Shown here: positions 1 to 5,216 of the stretch, piece by piece
Position numbering within the stretch: the first letter of the stretch is position 1
Layout of the letters: every line of letters begins with the position of its first letter
Notes under the pieces: generated by a model
The model's database searches: none
Told to the model about the DNA's origin: nothing
What the model saw: only the letters and a program-made list of their open reading frames with translations
Position numbers and translations under genes: made by a program
Source of the DNA: Acidobacteriaceae bacterium
GTDB lineage: Bacteria > Acidobacteriota > Terriglobia > Terriglobales > Acidobacteriaceae
Direction of reading: 5' to 3'
Length of the DNA: 5,821 bases
Assembly (NCBI GenBank): GCA_003139975.1
Contig: PLHN01000195.1
Location: forward strand, 3,957-9,777

Positions 1-209
1 AGCTCAGCCGAAACCAGCGAAACCGGAATGCACCAGACCAGCGGGAGCAGCGCCAAATAAAGCAGCGTCATGCCCGGGCCGCTGGTGGAGACCATTGCCT
101 CGAGGCCAAAGGGGCCGCCGGTCGTGTAGGAGTACATTACAAAGACGAAGTAGAACAGGCTCGCCTTGCGGACCGCAGGTCCCGCCGATGCTGTGGTGAT
201 GGCGCTCAC
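1..209 (-). CDS. APC-family amino acid permease, N-terminal fragment (runs off left edge)
   Basis: The minus strand is open from a GTG at 209-207 to the window edge, giving about 69 residues. The protein begins VSAITTASAGPAVRKASLFY. It continues with an MYSYTTGGPFGLE-like segment (residues about 27-39), a GPGMTLLYL helix start and WCIPVSLVSAEL at the edge. Reading the first helix as TM1, broken by the small-residue TTGGPFG stretch, fits the unwound substrate-binding TM1 of APC-superfamily amino acid/polyamine transporters, with TM2 following. Inner-membrane uptake or exchange of an amino acid is inferred; the substrate cannot be told from this fragment. The start is uncertain: no in-frame ATG lies between the upstream TAA (about 261-263) and the GTG, and no Shine-Dalgarno is visible. 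It lies 65 bp downstream of the ogt-like gene on the same strand, so co-transcription is possible. Confidence 0.8.
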   Translation of the reverse strand, partial: MSAITTASAGPAVRKASLFYFVFVMYSYTTGGPFGLEAMVSTSGPGMTLLYLALLPLVWCIPVSLVSAE

Positions 210-256
210 GAATGGGGCAGTGTCACGATAGCTTACCCGAGCAAACCCAAAAGGGG

Positions 257-281
257 GAAATTATGCGACCGAAATTATGCG
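257..281. repeat. Short direct repeat, two copies of gaaattatgcg
   Basis: The 11-mer gaaattatgcg occurs at 257-267 and again at 271-281, offset by 14 bp. The second copy contains the stop codon of the alkyltransferase gene (TAA on the minus strand at 277-275). The first lies in the short gap before the permease. It looks like a local tandem duplication; no function is evident. Confidence 0.6.
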
Positions 282-790
282 CCAATCCCAAGAGGTAGAC
301 GAGGGGAAATCTTTCCTTGCTCCAGATCAAGCAACATGCGCTTGATATCGAGCCCGCCGCCATAGCCGCACAGCGAACCGCCCGACGCGATCACGCGATG
401 GCAGGGAACCACGATGGCGACCGGATTCCGGTTGTTCGACATGCCGACCGCACGAAAAGCTTGCGGATGCCCGATGGCGCGCGCGACATCGGCGTAGCTG
501 CGGGTCTCGCCATAAGGGATTTCGAGCAACGCCCGCCAGCATGCCAGCTGAAAATCCGTGCCGCGCAGGTCAAGGGGAGTCGAAAACTCGCGCCGCTCGC
601 CCGCAAAATATTCGTTCAGCTCGCGAAGATAGGGGGCAAGCGCCTGCTTCGACTCGCGCAGCTCGATTGCTTTCGAGTCTATCTTCATCGCACGCCCTTC
701 AAACTCCAGCCGCACCAGTCCTTTCGCCGACGCGGCCAGAAAAAGCGGGCCAACCGGCGAGGAACTGCGAATGAACGATAGAGTTTCCAT
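275..790 (-). CDS. ogt: Methylated-DNA--protein-cysteine S-methyltransferase (O6-alkylguanine-DNA alkyltransferase)
   Basis: A suicide DNA-repair protein that moves alkyl groups from O6-alkylguanine (and O4-alkylthymine) in DNA to its own cysteine; cytoplasmic. The product is 171 residues from the ATG at 790-788, the usual size for single-domain Ogt/MGMT proteins. An N-terminal ribonuclease-H-like domain spans about 1-75. The C-terminal alkyltransferase domain follows: GTDFQLACWRALLEIPYGET (78-97), the helix-turn-helix region with Tyr99 and the arginine-finger equivalent Arg113 in AFRAVG, the Asn-Pro hinge (122-123), and the active-site PCHRVI with nucleophile Cys130. The GYGGGLDIK...LLDLE tail follows. 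The frame stays open upstream to 883, but family alignment starts at METLSF, so the shorter start was chosen. Its only SD candidate is a weak GGGGC about 10 nt upstream. No Ada-type N-terminal regulatory domain is present, so this is the Ogt rather than the Ada form. It is divergent from the FMN oxidase gene. Confidence 0.95.
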   Translation of the reverse strand: METLSFIRSSSPVGPLFLAASAKGLVRLEFEGRAMKIDSKAIELRESKQALAPYLRELNEYFAGERREFSTPLDLRGTDFQLACWRALLEIPYGETRSYADVARAIGHPQAFRAVGMSNNRNPVAIVVPCHRVIASGGSLCGYGGGLDIKRMLLDLEQGKISPRLPLGIGA

Positions 791-834
791 GAAGCGAATT
801 GCCCCAAAAACGATAACGCGCTGCCAGCATAGCA

Positions 835-859
835 CGCGGTGGCCTTGACTATCACCGCG
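835..859. promoter_or_regulatory. Inverted repeat CGCGGTG-N11-CACCGCG over the promoter (possible operator)
   Basis: Perfect 7-bp arms at 835-841 and 853-859 flank an 11-nt spacer that contains the predicted -35 hexamer TTGACT of the rightward promoter. The position, in the 149-bp gap between divergent genes, suits a dimeric regulator that could control either gene. It could also be a chance match in GC-rich sequence: a 7-bp repeat in a gap this size is not rare. Confidence 0.3.
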
Positions 860-873
860 CAAACCGGCACAAT
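845..873 (+). promoter_or_regulatory. Putative sigma70-type promoter for the FMN oxidase gene
   Basis: TTGACT (845-850, five of six matches to TTGACA) is separated by exactly 17 bp from CACAAT (868-873, four of six matches to TATAAT). Transcription would begin near 880 and give a leader of about 60 nt before the ATG at 940. The call rests on consensus only. Confidence 0.4.
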
Positions 874-930
874 CGCGCGACACCAGCCGAAGACCTGTTG
901 CAGTGCGCAGTTCATCTGAAATGCAAGCGT

Positions 931-936
931 AGGAGG
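931..936 (+). promoter_or_regulatory. Shine-Dalgarno AGGAGG that fixes the oxidase start
   Basis: AGGAGG ends 3 nt before the ATG at 940. It selects this start over the in-frame ATG at 898, which has no such site and would put 14 residues ahead of the twin-arginine signal. Confidence 0.8.
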
Positions 937-939
937 TTT

Positions 940-2208
940 ATGCTCTCATCTTCGAGCCCATCGGACACCCGTCGCAAATTTCTGCGCTACCTCGCCCTCA
1001 GCCCCGCGCTGGCCAGCCCCCTGCTGCTGAAGGCTTCACTCGGAAAGGCGTTCCCGCTCTCTCGCCTCGCCGCCGATGCAGCGCCCGAAGAGCCAGTGCA
1101 CGCCGCCGAGTCGATCACCAGCGCCGACCAGGCTCTCGATGTAATGGAATTCGAGCCGCTGGCCCGCAAAGCGCTTCCGCCCGCGCACTTTGCGTATCTG
1201 GCCACCGGGGTCGACGACGATGCGACGGTAGGGATCAACCACGAGGCATACAGCCGTCTGGAAATACGGTCGCGAAGGCTGGTTGACGTAGGCAAACTGG
1301 ACACTTCGGTGCAGCTTTTCGGGACGACCTGGGGAACTCCAATCTTCCTGTGCCCGGTGGGCTCGATGAAAGCGTTTCATCCCGAGGGCGAGGTGGCGGC
1401 GGCAAAAGCGGCACGAAGCCGACACCATCTTCAAGTGCTGTCGACTGTGGCCAGTTCATCGGTCGAAGAAGTTACAGCGGCGCGGCGAGCGCCGGTATGG
1501 CAGCAGCTTTATCCAACCAACGACTGGAACGTGACCCGGGCGATTATCAAGAGGGCAGAAACGGCGGGGAGTCCAGTACTGGTGCTCACGACCGATATTC
1601 ACGTCAACGGCAGCAACAGGGAAACAATCTACCGCGCACGGCGCGTGGATACCCGTGACTGCTCTGTTTGTCATGAAAAAGGAATGGCGGGGTATCTGCG
1701 TCAGAGCCCAATGTTTAATGGCCTGGATGTCGCCAAGGTTACCGGTCTGTACGATTCGAGTCTGACTTGGGATTTCGTGAAGCGCCTGAAAGACGCTACG
1801 AAGATGAAACTCATCCTCAAAGGCATTGTGACGCGCGAGGACGCGCAGTTGGCGGTCGAGCACGGAGCGGATGGAATCGTGGTTTCCAACCATGGCGGGC
1901 GCGCGGAGGAATCTCTGCGCTCGACAATCGAGTGCCTGCCGGAAGTAGTCGAGGCGGTGAAAGGAAAAGTCCCGGTACTGATCGATGGCGGTATTCGGCG
2001 GGGCACAGATGTTTTCAAAGCTTTGGCGATGGGCGCGACGGCGGTTGGCATCGGAAGGCCCTACGCATGGGGATTGGCCGCATTTGGACAGCCAGGCGTC
2101 GAGGCGGTGCTCGCCATCATGCGGCGCGAACTGGAAACGATCATGCGGCAGGCGGGAACGCCATCGGTTGCCGGCATCACGAAGGCGTTTGTCACGGCTC
2201 GAACCTAG
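940..2208 (+). CDS. Tat-exported FMN-dependent alpha-hydroxy-acid oxidase/dehydrogenase with a CxxCH motif
   Basis: A TIM-barrel flavoenzyme of the glycolate oxidase / lactate dehydrogenase / flavocytochrome b2 family, which oxidises L-2-hydroxy acids to 2-oxo acids. The product is 422 residues. A twin-arginine signal (TRRKFLRYLAL, 10-20, then a hydrophobic stretch) predicts Tat export as a folded flavoprotein; the catalytic domain starts near residue 60. Aligned by eye to spinach glycolate oxidase, the active-site set is present: Tyr86 (Y24), Tyr191 in QLY (Y129), Asp219 (D157), Arg227 (R164), Lys294 in LKGI (K230), His318 and Arg321 in SNHGGR (H254, R257). The phosphate-binding DGGIRRGTD (349-357) and GIGRP (370-374) are also there. 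Oddities: the usual QLD after SNHGGR is AEE, and the loop after strand 4 carries CSVCH (241-245), a heme-c-type signature. Substrate (lactate, glycolate, mandelate or other) and electron acceptor are not predictable. It appears monocistronic, with its own promoter and a terminator 38 nt after the stop. Confidence 0.92.
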   Translation: MLSSSSPSDTRRKFLRYLALSPALASPLLLKASLGKAFPLSRLAADAAPEEPVHAAESITSADQALDVMEFEPLARKALPPAHFAYLATGVDDDATVGINHEAYSRLEIRSRRLVDVGKLDTSVQLFGTTWGTPIFLCPVGSMKAFHPEGEVAAAKAARSRHHLQVLSTVASSSVEEVTAARRAPVWQQLYPTNDWNVTRAIIKRAETAGSPVLVLTTDIHVNGSNRETIYRARRVDTRDCSVCHEKGMAGYLRQSPMFNGLDVAKVTGLYDSSLTWDFVKRLKDATKMKLILKGIVTREDAQLAVEHGADGIVVSNHGGRAEESLRSTIECLPEVVEAVKGKVPVLIDGGIRRGTDVFKALAMGATAVGIGRPYAWGLAAFGQPGVEAVLAIMRRELETIMRQAGTPSVAGITKAFVTART

Positions 2209-2241
2209 CCGGCCCCAAGGGCCGCGGGATTTCGGGAAAAC

Positions 2242-2278
2242 AAAAAAGCCTCCCGCTTGCGCGGGAGGCTCGATTTTT
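2242..2278. terminator. Bidirectional rho-independent terminator
   Basis: A perfect 10-bp stem AGCCTCCCGC (2247-2256) / GCGGGAGGCT (2261-2270) encloses the 4-nt loop TTGC. On the plus strand it is followed by CGATTTTT. On the minus strand it is followed immediately by a T run (complement of the A tract 2242-2246 and the A-rich stretch before it). It sits between converging genes, 38 nt after the oxidase stop and 15 nt after the stop of the OmpA-like gene. The minus-strand U tract is the stronger one, so it is likely the main terminator of the OmpA-like gene and a weaker one for the oxidase. Confidence 0.9.
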
Positions 2279-2285
2279 GGCGAAA

Positions 2286-3164
2286 TTATTTCTGTTGCTG
2301 TTGGCTCGTATCCGTCGATGCCAGCTGTTCCAGGTTGTTCTTCAGGAGGCTGACTTCCACGCGGCCACCCGTGATCCGCTTCTTCGGCTTCGCTTCGTCC
2401 GCAGCTGCTGACGGCAGCGGCGCATTGCCCATGCCGACCAGATAGATCCGGTAGACCGGAATGTCATGATTCAGTACCAGATAGCGCACTACCGACTCGG
2501 CCATCTTCTGCGAGCTGGAAATTGCCACCTGGCCGTTCCCCGACGAGAAGCCCTGCACCTCGACCACATAGCCGCGCTGGTTCTTCAGCGGGGTGGCCAT
2601 TTCGTCGAGCGCTGCCTTGGCATTCTGGCTCAGGACGGTCTGTCCGGACTTGAACAGAATCTCGGTCTGCGTCGAAGGCTGATACTGATCGATGTTCGTG
2701 ACCACCTGCTCAACCGTGTTCAGGCGCGTGCTCGCCTTATCGGCGGTCTGCTGTGCGGTCTGCGCCTTGTTCCCGGCATCGATCGCATGCTGGTCGGCCT
2801 CAGTCGCCTTCGCCGAAGCCAGCTGGATGCCCTGCTGTGCGCGCGAATCCACGTCTTTGATCTGCTTACTGTTGGCCGCGGTCAGCTCATCGAGCTCGTT
2901 GATGCGGTCACGAATGGGTTGGGTCTGGCGCGCCACGTATTTCTTGCGCGCAAATGGATTCACCTTGCCCCAGAAGCCCTCGTGTGTCTCGGGCTGTAAG
3001 GGATCCTTGCCGGTGGCCGTGTCGGCCTTGGTCATGGCCGGGGTCGCGGTAGCCGGGGCGGTTTGGGTCTGTGAGCCGGAACTCTGGGAATTATTTTGCG
3101 CGAACACTGGCACTGCCAGTAGCACGCTCAAGATCATCAATCCAATAATGGTGCTTTTTTTCAT
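2286..3164 (-). CDS. Exported coiled-coil protein with degenerate OmpA-like C-terminal domain
   Basis: 292 residues from the ATG at 3164-3162, chosen because GGAGG lies 9 nt upstream and a clean signal peptide starts there (MKKS, hydrophobic 6-20, predicted cleavage after VFA at 22). Next is a low-complexity Gln/Thr/Ala/Pro linker (about 23-55). A basic FWGKVNPFARKKYVARQ segment (64-80) follows. A long, mostly alpha-helical, Ala/Gln-rich predicted coiled coil (about 80-160) leads to an OmpA-like domain (about 168-273) and a Gln-rich tail. The OmpA fold is supported by EILFKSG, VVEVQGFSSGNG, the SVVRYLV helix, a YRIYLVGMGNAPLP strand-loop and GGRVEVSLL. The usual peptidoglycan contacts are absent: the Asp of GxTDxxG is Ser (GFSSG), and the Arg of the following helix aligns with Met221. 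Periplasmic or outer-membrane-associated location is likely; a spacer or scaffold role is inference. Its gene stands alone and ends at the shared terminator. Confidence 0.85.
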   Translation of the reverse strand: MKKSTIIGLMILSVLLAVPVFAQNNSQSSGSQTQTAPATATPAMTKADTATGKDPLQPETHEGFWGKVNPFARKKYVARQTQPIRDRINELDELTAANSKQIKDVDSRAQQGIQLASAKATEADQHAIDAGNKAQTAQQTADKASTRLNTVEQVVTNIDQYQPSTQTEILFKSGQTVLSQNAKAALDEMATPLKNQRGYVVEVQGFSSGNGQVAISSSQKMAESVVRYLVLNHDIPVYRIYLVGMGNAPLPSAAADEAKPKKRITGGRVEVSLLKNNLEQLASTDTSQQQQK

Positions 3165-3173
3165 GTGAAGCTT

Positions 3174-3178
3174 CCTCC
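3174..3178 (-). promoter_or_regulatory. Shine-Dalgarno GGAGG of the OmpA-like gene
   Basis: The minus strand reads GGAGG 9 nt before the ATG at 3164. It supports that start over the longer frame beginning at 3221, whose extra 19 residues are strongly basic and would mask the signal peptide. Confidence 0.8.
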
Positions 3179-3185
3179 GTTTGGG

Positions 3186-3204
3186 GGAGTGGCGATTGCA
3201 CTCC
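3186..3204 (-). promoter_or_regulatory. Small hairpin in the leader of the OmpA-like gene
   Basis: The minus strand reads GGAGTG-CAATCGC-CACTCC: a 6-bp stem with a 7-nt loop, ending 21 nt upstream of the ATG. The CTCC of its 3' arm could pair instead with the GGAG of the Shine-Dalgarno downstream. Regulation through this is speculative; the stem is short. Confidence 0.3.
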
Positions 3205-3456
3205 TGGCGCTTTCCGCGCACTTTTCAATTGCGTCATTTCTAACTTAGCCTACAAACTTGAGAGCACCCAGTGACGCCGTCGATGCCTCGCTGACTGGCC
3301 ATGAACTCGTCTTTATGTAAACAGTTTGGATGCCAAATACAAACTTCAGCAGCACAACGTCAAGTACTTTGTTTTCATGAACATTGTAACCTATCTCCAA
3401 ACGAATGCCGATTTCTCCAACGGTAATTTTGGCCGGAACTGATATAAAAACTGCGT
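3205..3456. other. Remainder of divergent intergenic region, no gene recognised
   Basis: This stretch, more AT-rich than the genes beside it, separates the leftward OmpA-like gene and the rightward peptidase. It must hold the promoters of both. Apart from a TATAAA close to the peptidase start I see no convincing -35/-10 pair, no strong inverted repeat and no convincing small gene. A 41-codon plus-strand frame at 3301-3426 lacks a ribosome-binding site. Confidence 0.5.
3443..3448 (+). promoter_or_regulatory. Putative -10 element TATAAA next to the peptidase start
   Basis: TATAAA (five of six matches to TATAAT) ends 8 nt before the ATG at 3457. Transcription from it would start at or within a few bases of the ATG, which has no Shine-Dalgarno, so a leaderless mRNA is possible. 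No good -35 lies about 17 bp upstream, which weakens the call. Confidence 0.3.
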
Positions 3457-4968
3457 ATGTCCCGTCATCTTGGTTTCCAGAAGGAAGAAGTGAGGAAGCA
3501 ATTGAAAAGGCTTAAGAGCCAGAGTCAACCACTGAAAACGCTGATTTATTCCTGCGCCGTCGTCCTTATATCCGCGATTCTACCCGCGCACGCCCAACTC
3601 AACCGGCAGACGTTGGCCTCGGCGCGCATCTCTGCCGATCGCATGCAGCAATACTCGGATCTGGCCGTCGACTGGATGCAGCAGTACCTCCGCATCGATA
3701 CCACCAATCCTCCCGGAAACGAACTGGAAGGGGCCCAGTTCTTCAAGAACATTCTCGACCAGGAAGGAATAGAAAACCAGGTTTTTGAGTATGCCCCAGG
3801 CCGCGCCGATCTCTGGGCCGTACTGCCGCACACCTCCGAGCACCCGAAGCGCCCCCTGATCTTCCTCAATCATATGGATGTCGTCACCAGCGATGCCGCG
3901 CACTGGGCCTACCCTCCCTTCAGCGGCCAGATCGTCAACGGCTCCATGTATGGCCGCGGCGCGCAGGACATGAAAAATGAAGGCCTTGCGCAATTGGTCG
4001 TGCTCGTTATGCTCAAGCGCGAAAAAGTGGCGCTCGATCGCGACATCATCTTCCTTGCCGTCGCCGACGAAGAGGCCGAAGGCACCGGCACCGACTGGTT
4101 CATTGCCAACAAGCGCGACTTGCTGCGAAATGCCGAATTCCTCATTAATGAAGGCGGAGAGAATCTGTTGCAGGATGGCAAAGTGCGCTACGTGGGCGTA
4201 GACGTAGGCGAGAAGACGCCGCTCTGGCTGCACATCACGGCGCACGGCCGCCCCGGCCATGGCTCGCGGCCTATCCCGGAATCCGCGCCCAATCGGCTGA
4301 TTCGCGCCCTCAACCGTCTCCTCCAGTATCAGCCCCCGCTGCGTGTGCTGCCGGTGGTGGACGAATTCTTCAAAACCATGGCGCCCTACGAGCCTCCGCA
4401 ACGTTCCCGCATGTTTGCCGACATCCGCAAGGCAATGCAGGACAAACGCATTCAGCAGCAAATTGCCGACGACGAATCCATCAACTTCCTCTTGCGCGAC
4501 ACGATTGCGGTCACCATGTTCAGCGGCTCGAAGCAAACCAATGTCATTCCCGCAGAAGCATGGGCGAACGTCGACGTGCGCCTGCTGCCGGGCGCCGATC
4601 CCAAAGCATTTCTCGAGTCGATCCGCAAAGTCGTCAATGATCCCGACGTTACCGTCGAACCAGAGACGCCGGAGTTCCGCGTGGCGAATTCGTCCCCGAC
4701 CAATACCGCCCTCTACAGCGCAATCCGAGAAGTCTCCGAGGCCTACTTCGGAAAAGTCCCCGTGGCACCACGCATCACCAGCGGCTACACGGAGAACCAG
4801 CGCTACCGTCCGCTCGGCATAAACGCCTATGGATACACTCCCTATACCGCCACGGAAGAAGAAGGTTCCACCGAGCACGGCAACGACGAGCGCGTTCGAG
4901 TAGAAGAACTACGCCGCGCCCCGAAAGTCCTCTATGATGTTGTGACGCGTGTTGCGGCGCAACCTTAG
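3457..4968 (+). CDS. Exported M20-family metallopeptidase/amidohydrolase
   Basis: A di-zinc hydrolase of the M20/M25/M40 family (carboxypeptidase G2, ArgE/DapE, aminoacylase relatives), which cleaves peptides or N-acyl amino acids. 503 residues. The N-terminus has a basic stretch (13-27), a hydrophobic core (about 28-44) and a probable signal-peptidase site after AHA (46), so the mature enzyme is periplasmic or secreted. Visible family motifs: RIDTTNPPGNE (79-89); metal ligand His139 in NHMDVV; bridging Asp171 in GRGAQDMK; catalytic Glu205 and metal ligand Glu206 in ADEEAEGTG; NEGGE (231-235); the dimerisation-domain GRPGHGSRP with His268; and the C-terminal metal ligand His474 in HGNDERV. 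The usual GxTD before the last ligand is GYTE here. The exact substrate is unknown. Start: the ATG at 3457 has no SD but sits 8 nt after TATAAA; an in-frame GTG at 3490, preceded by AAGGA, is a credible alternative and keeps the signal peptide. It is first in a tight cluster, 12 nt ahead of the small membrane protein. Confidence 0.92.
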   Translation: MSRHLGFQKEEVRKQLKRLKSQSQPLKTLIYSCAVVLISAILPAHAQLNRQTLASARISADRMQQYSDLAVDWMQQYLRIDTTNPPGNELEGAQFFKNILDQEGIENQVFEYAPGRADLWAVLPHTSEHPKRPLIFLNHMDVVTSDAAHWAYPPFSGQIVNGSMYGRGAQDMKNEGLAQLVVLVMLKREKVALDRDIIFLAVADEEAEGTGTDWFIANKRDLLRNAEFLINEGGENLLQDGKVRYVGVDVGEKTPLWLHITAHGRPGHGSRPIPESAPNRLIRALNRLLQYQPPLRVLPVVDEFFKTMAPYEPPQRSRMFADIRKAMQDKRIQQQIADDESINFLLRDTIAVTMFSGSKQTNVIPAEAWANVDVRLLPGADPKAFLESIRKVVNDPDVTVEPETPEFRVANSSPTNTALYSAIREVSEAYFGKVPVAPRITSGYTENQRYRPLGINAYGYTPYTATEEEGSTEHGNDERVRVEELRRAPKVLYDVVTRVAAQP

Positions 4969-4970
4969 TC

Positions 4971-4976
4971 AGGAGG
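4971..4976 (+). promoter_or_regulatory. Shine-Dalgarno AGGAGG of the 77-residue ORF
   Basis: A full AGGAGG ends 4 nt before the ATG at 4981 and 2 nt after the peptidase stop. It is the main evidence that the small reading frame is translated. Confidence 0.75.
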
Positions 4977-4980
4977 CCGT

Positions 4981-5214
4981 ATGCGCATTTCTGTGTCCCA
5001 GGATTGGGGGATTGAGTGGGTTTTGCACTGGCAAGAGATCTTTGTCCTTGTCACCGGCTTCGTATTGGCGATGATTGAATCGCCCGGGGCCCGAATCGTG
5101 GTCGCAATATGCTTGGTGTTGGGCCTGATCTTCGCCATAGCACTTCGTATCTTGGATAGAAAGAGCAATCACGGTGCGACGAGCATCCTTCCGTTGCCGC
5201 CGGTCATCAAGTAA
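4981..5214 (+). CDS. Small two-helix membrane protein of unknown function
   Basis: 77 residues; I do not recognise a family. It is likely a real gene. A consensus AGGAGG lies 4 nt upstream, the start is 12 nt after the peptidase stop, and its stop is 2 nt before the next ATG, so it fills the space between two recognisable genes. The protein has a short polar start (MRISVSQDWG) and a Trp-rich segment with a first hydrophobic helix at about 12-32. A short ESPGAR turn follows, then a second strongly hydrophobic helix (about 38-57) and a basic LRILDRKSNH segment. The tail is Pro-rich (LPLPPVIK). The positive-inside rule applied to Arg38 and Arg56/Arg60/Lys61 gives no clear topology. It has no lipobox or cleavable signal. 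By position it may assist or anchor a neighbour, or simply be carried along; no function can be assigned. Confidence 0.65.
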   Translation: MRISVSQDWGIEWVLHWQEIFVLVTGFVLAMIESPGARIVVAICLVLGLIFAIALRILDRKSNHGATSILPLPPVIK

Positions 5215-5216
5215 TT

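Noticed and set aside
210..274. Possible terminator between the alkyltransferase and the permease
   Set aside because: No stable hairpin followed by a T run on the minus strand is visible, only C- and T-rich single-strand sequence and the short direct repeat.
1767..2411. A 214-codon plus-strand frame overlapping the end of the oxidase and running across the terminator
   Set aside because: It is a frame shadow of the oxidase, is rich in Arg/Gly, and continues through a strong terminator into the opposite strand of the OmpA-like gene.
2466..2999. A 177-codon plus-strand frame opposite the OmpA-like gene
   Set aside because: It is antisense to a well-supported gene with a signal peptide and ribosome-binding site, and has no recognisable features of its own.
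3301..3426. A 41-codon plus-strand frame with five cysteines and two histidines (CFHEHC region) in the intergenic gap
   Set aside because: It could suggest a small zinc-binding protein, but no Shine-Dalgarno precedes the ATG, the Cys spacing fits no known finger, and the frame is short enough to arise by chance.
3580..4878. A 432-codon open frame antisense to the M20 peptidase
   Set aside because: It lies wholly opposite a gene with all its family motifs intact, and its translation shows no domain, signal or plausible start context. Long antisense frames are expected from the codon bias of GC-rich genes.
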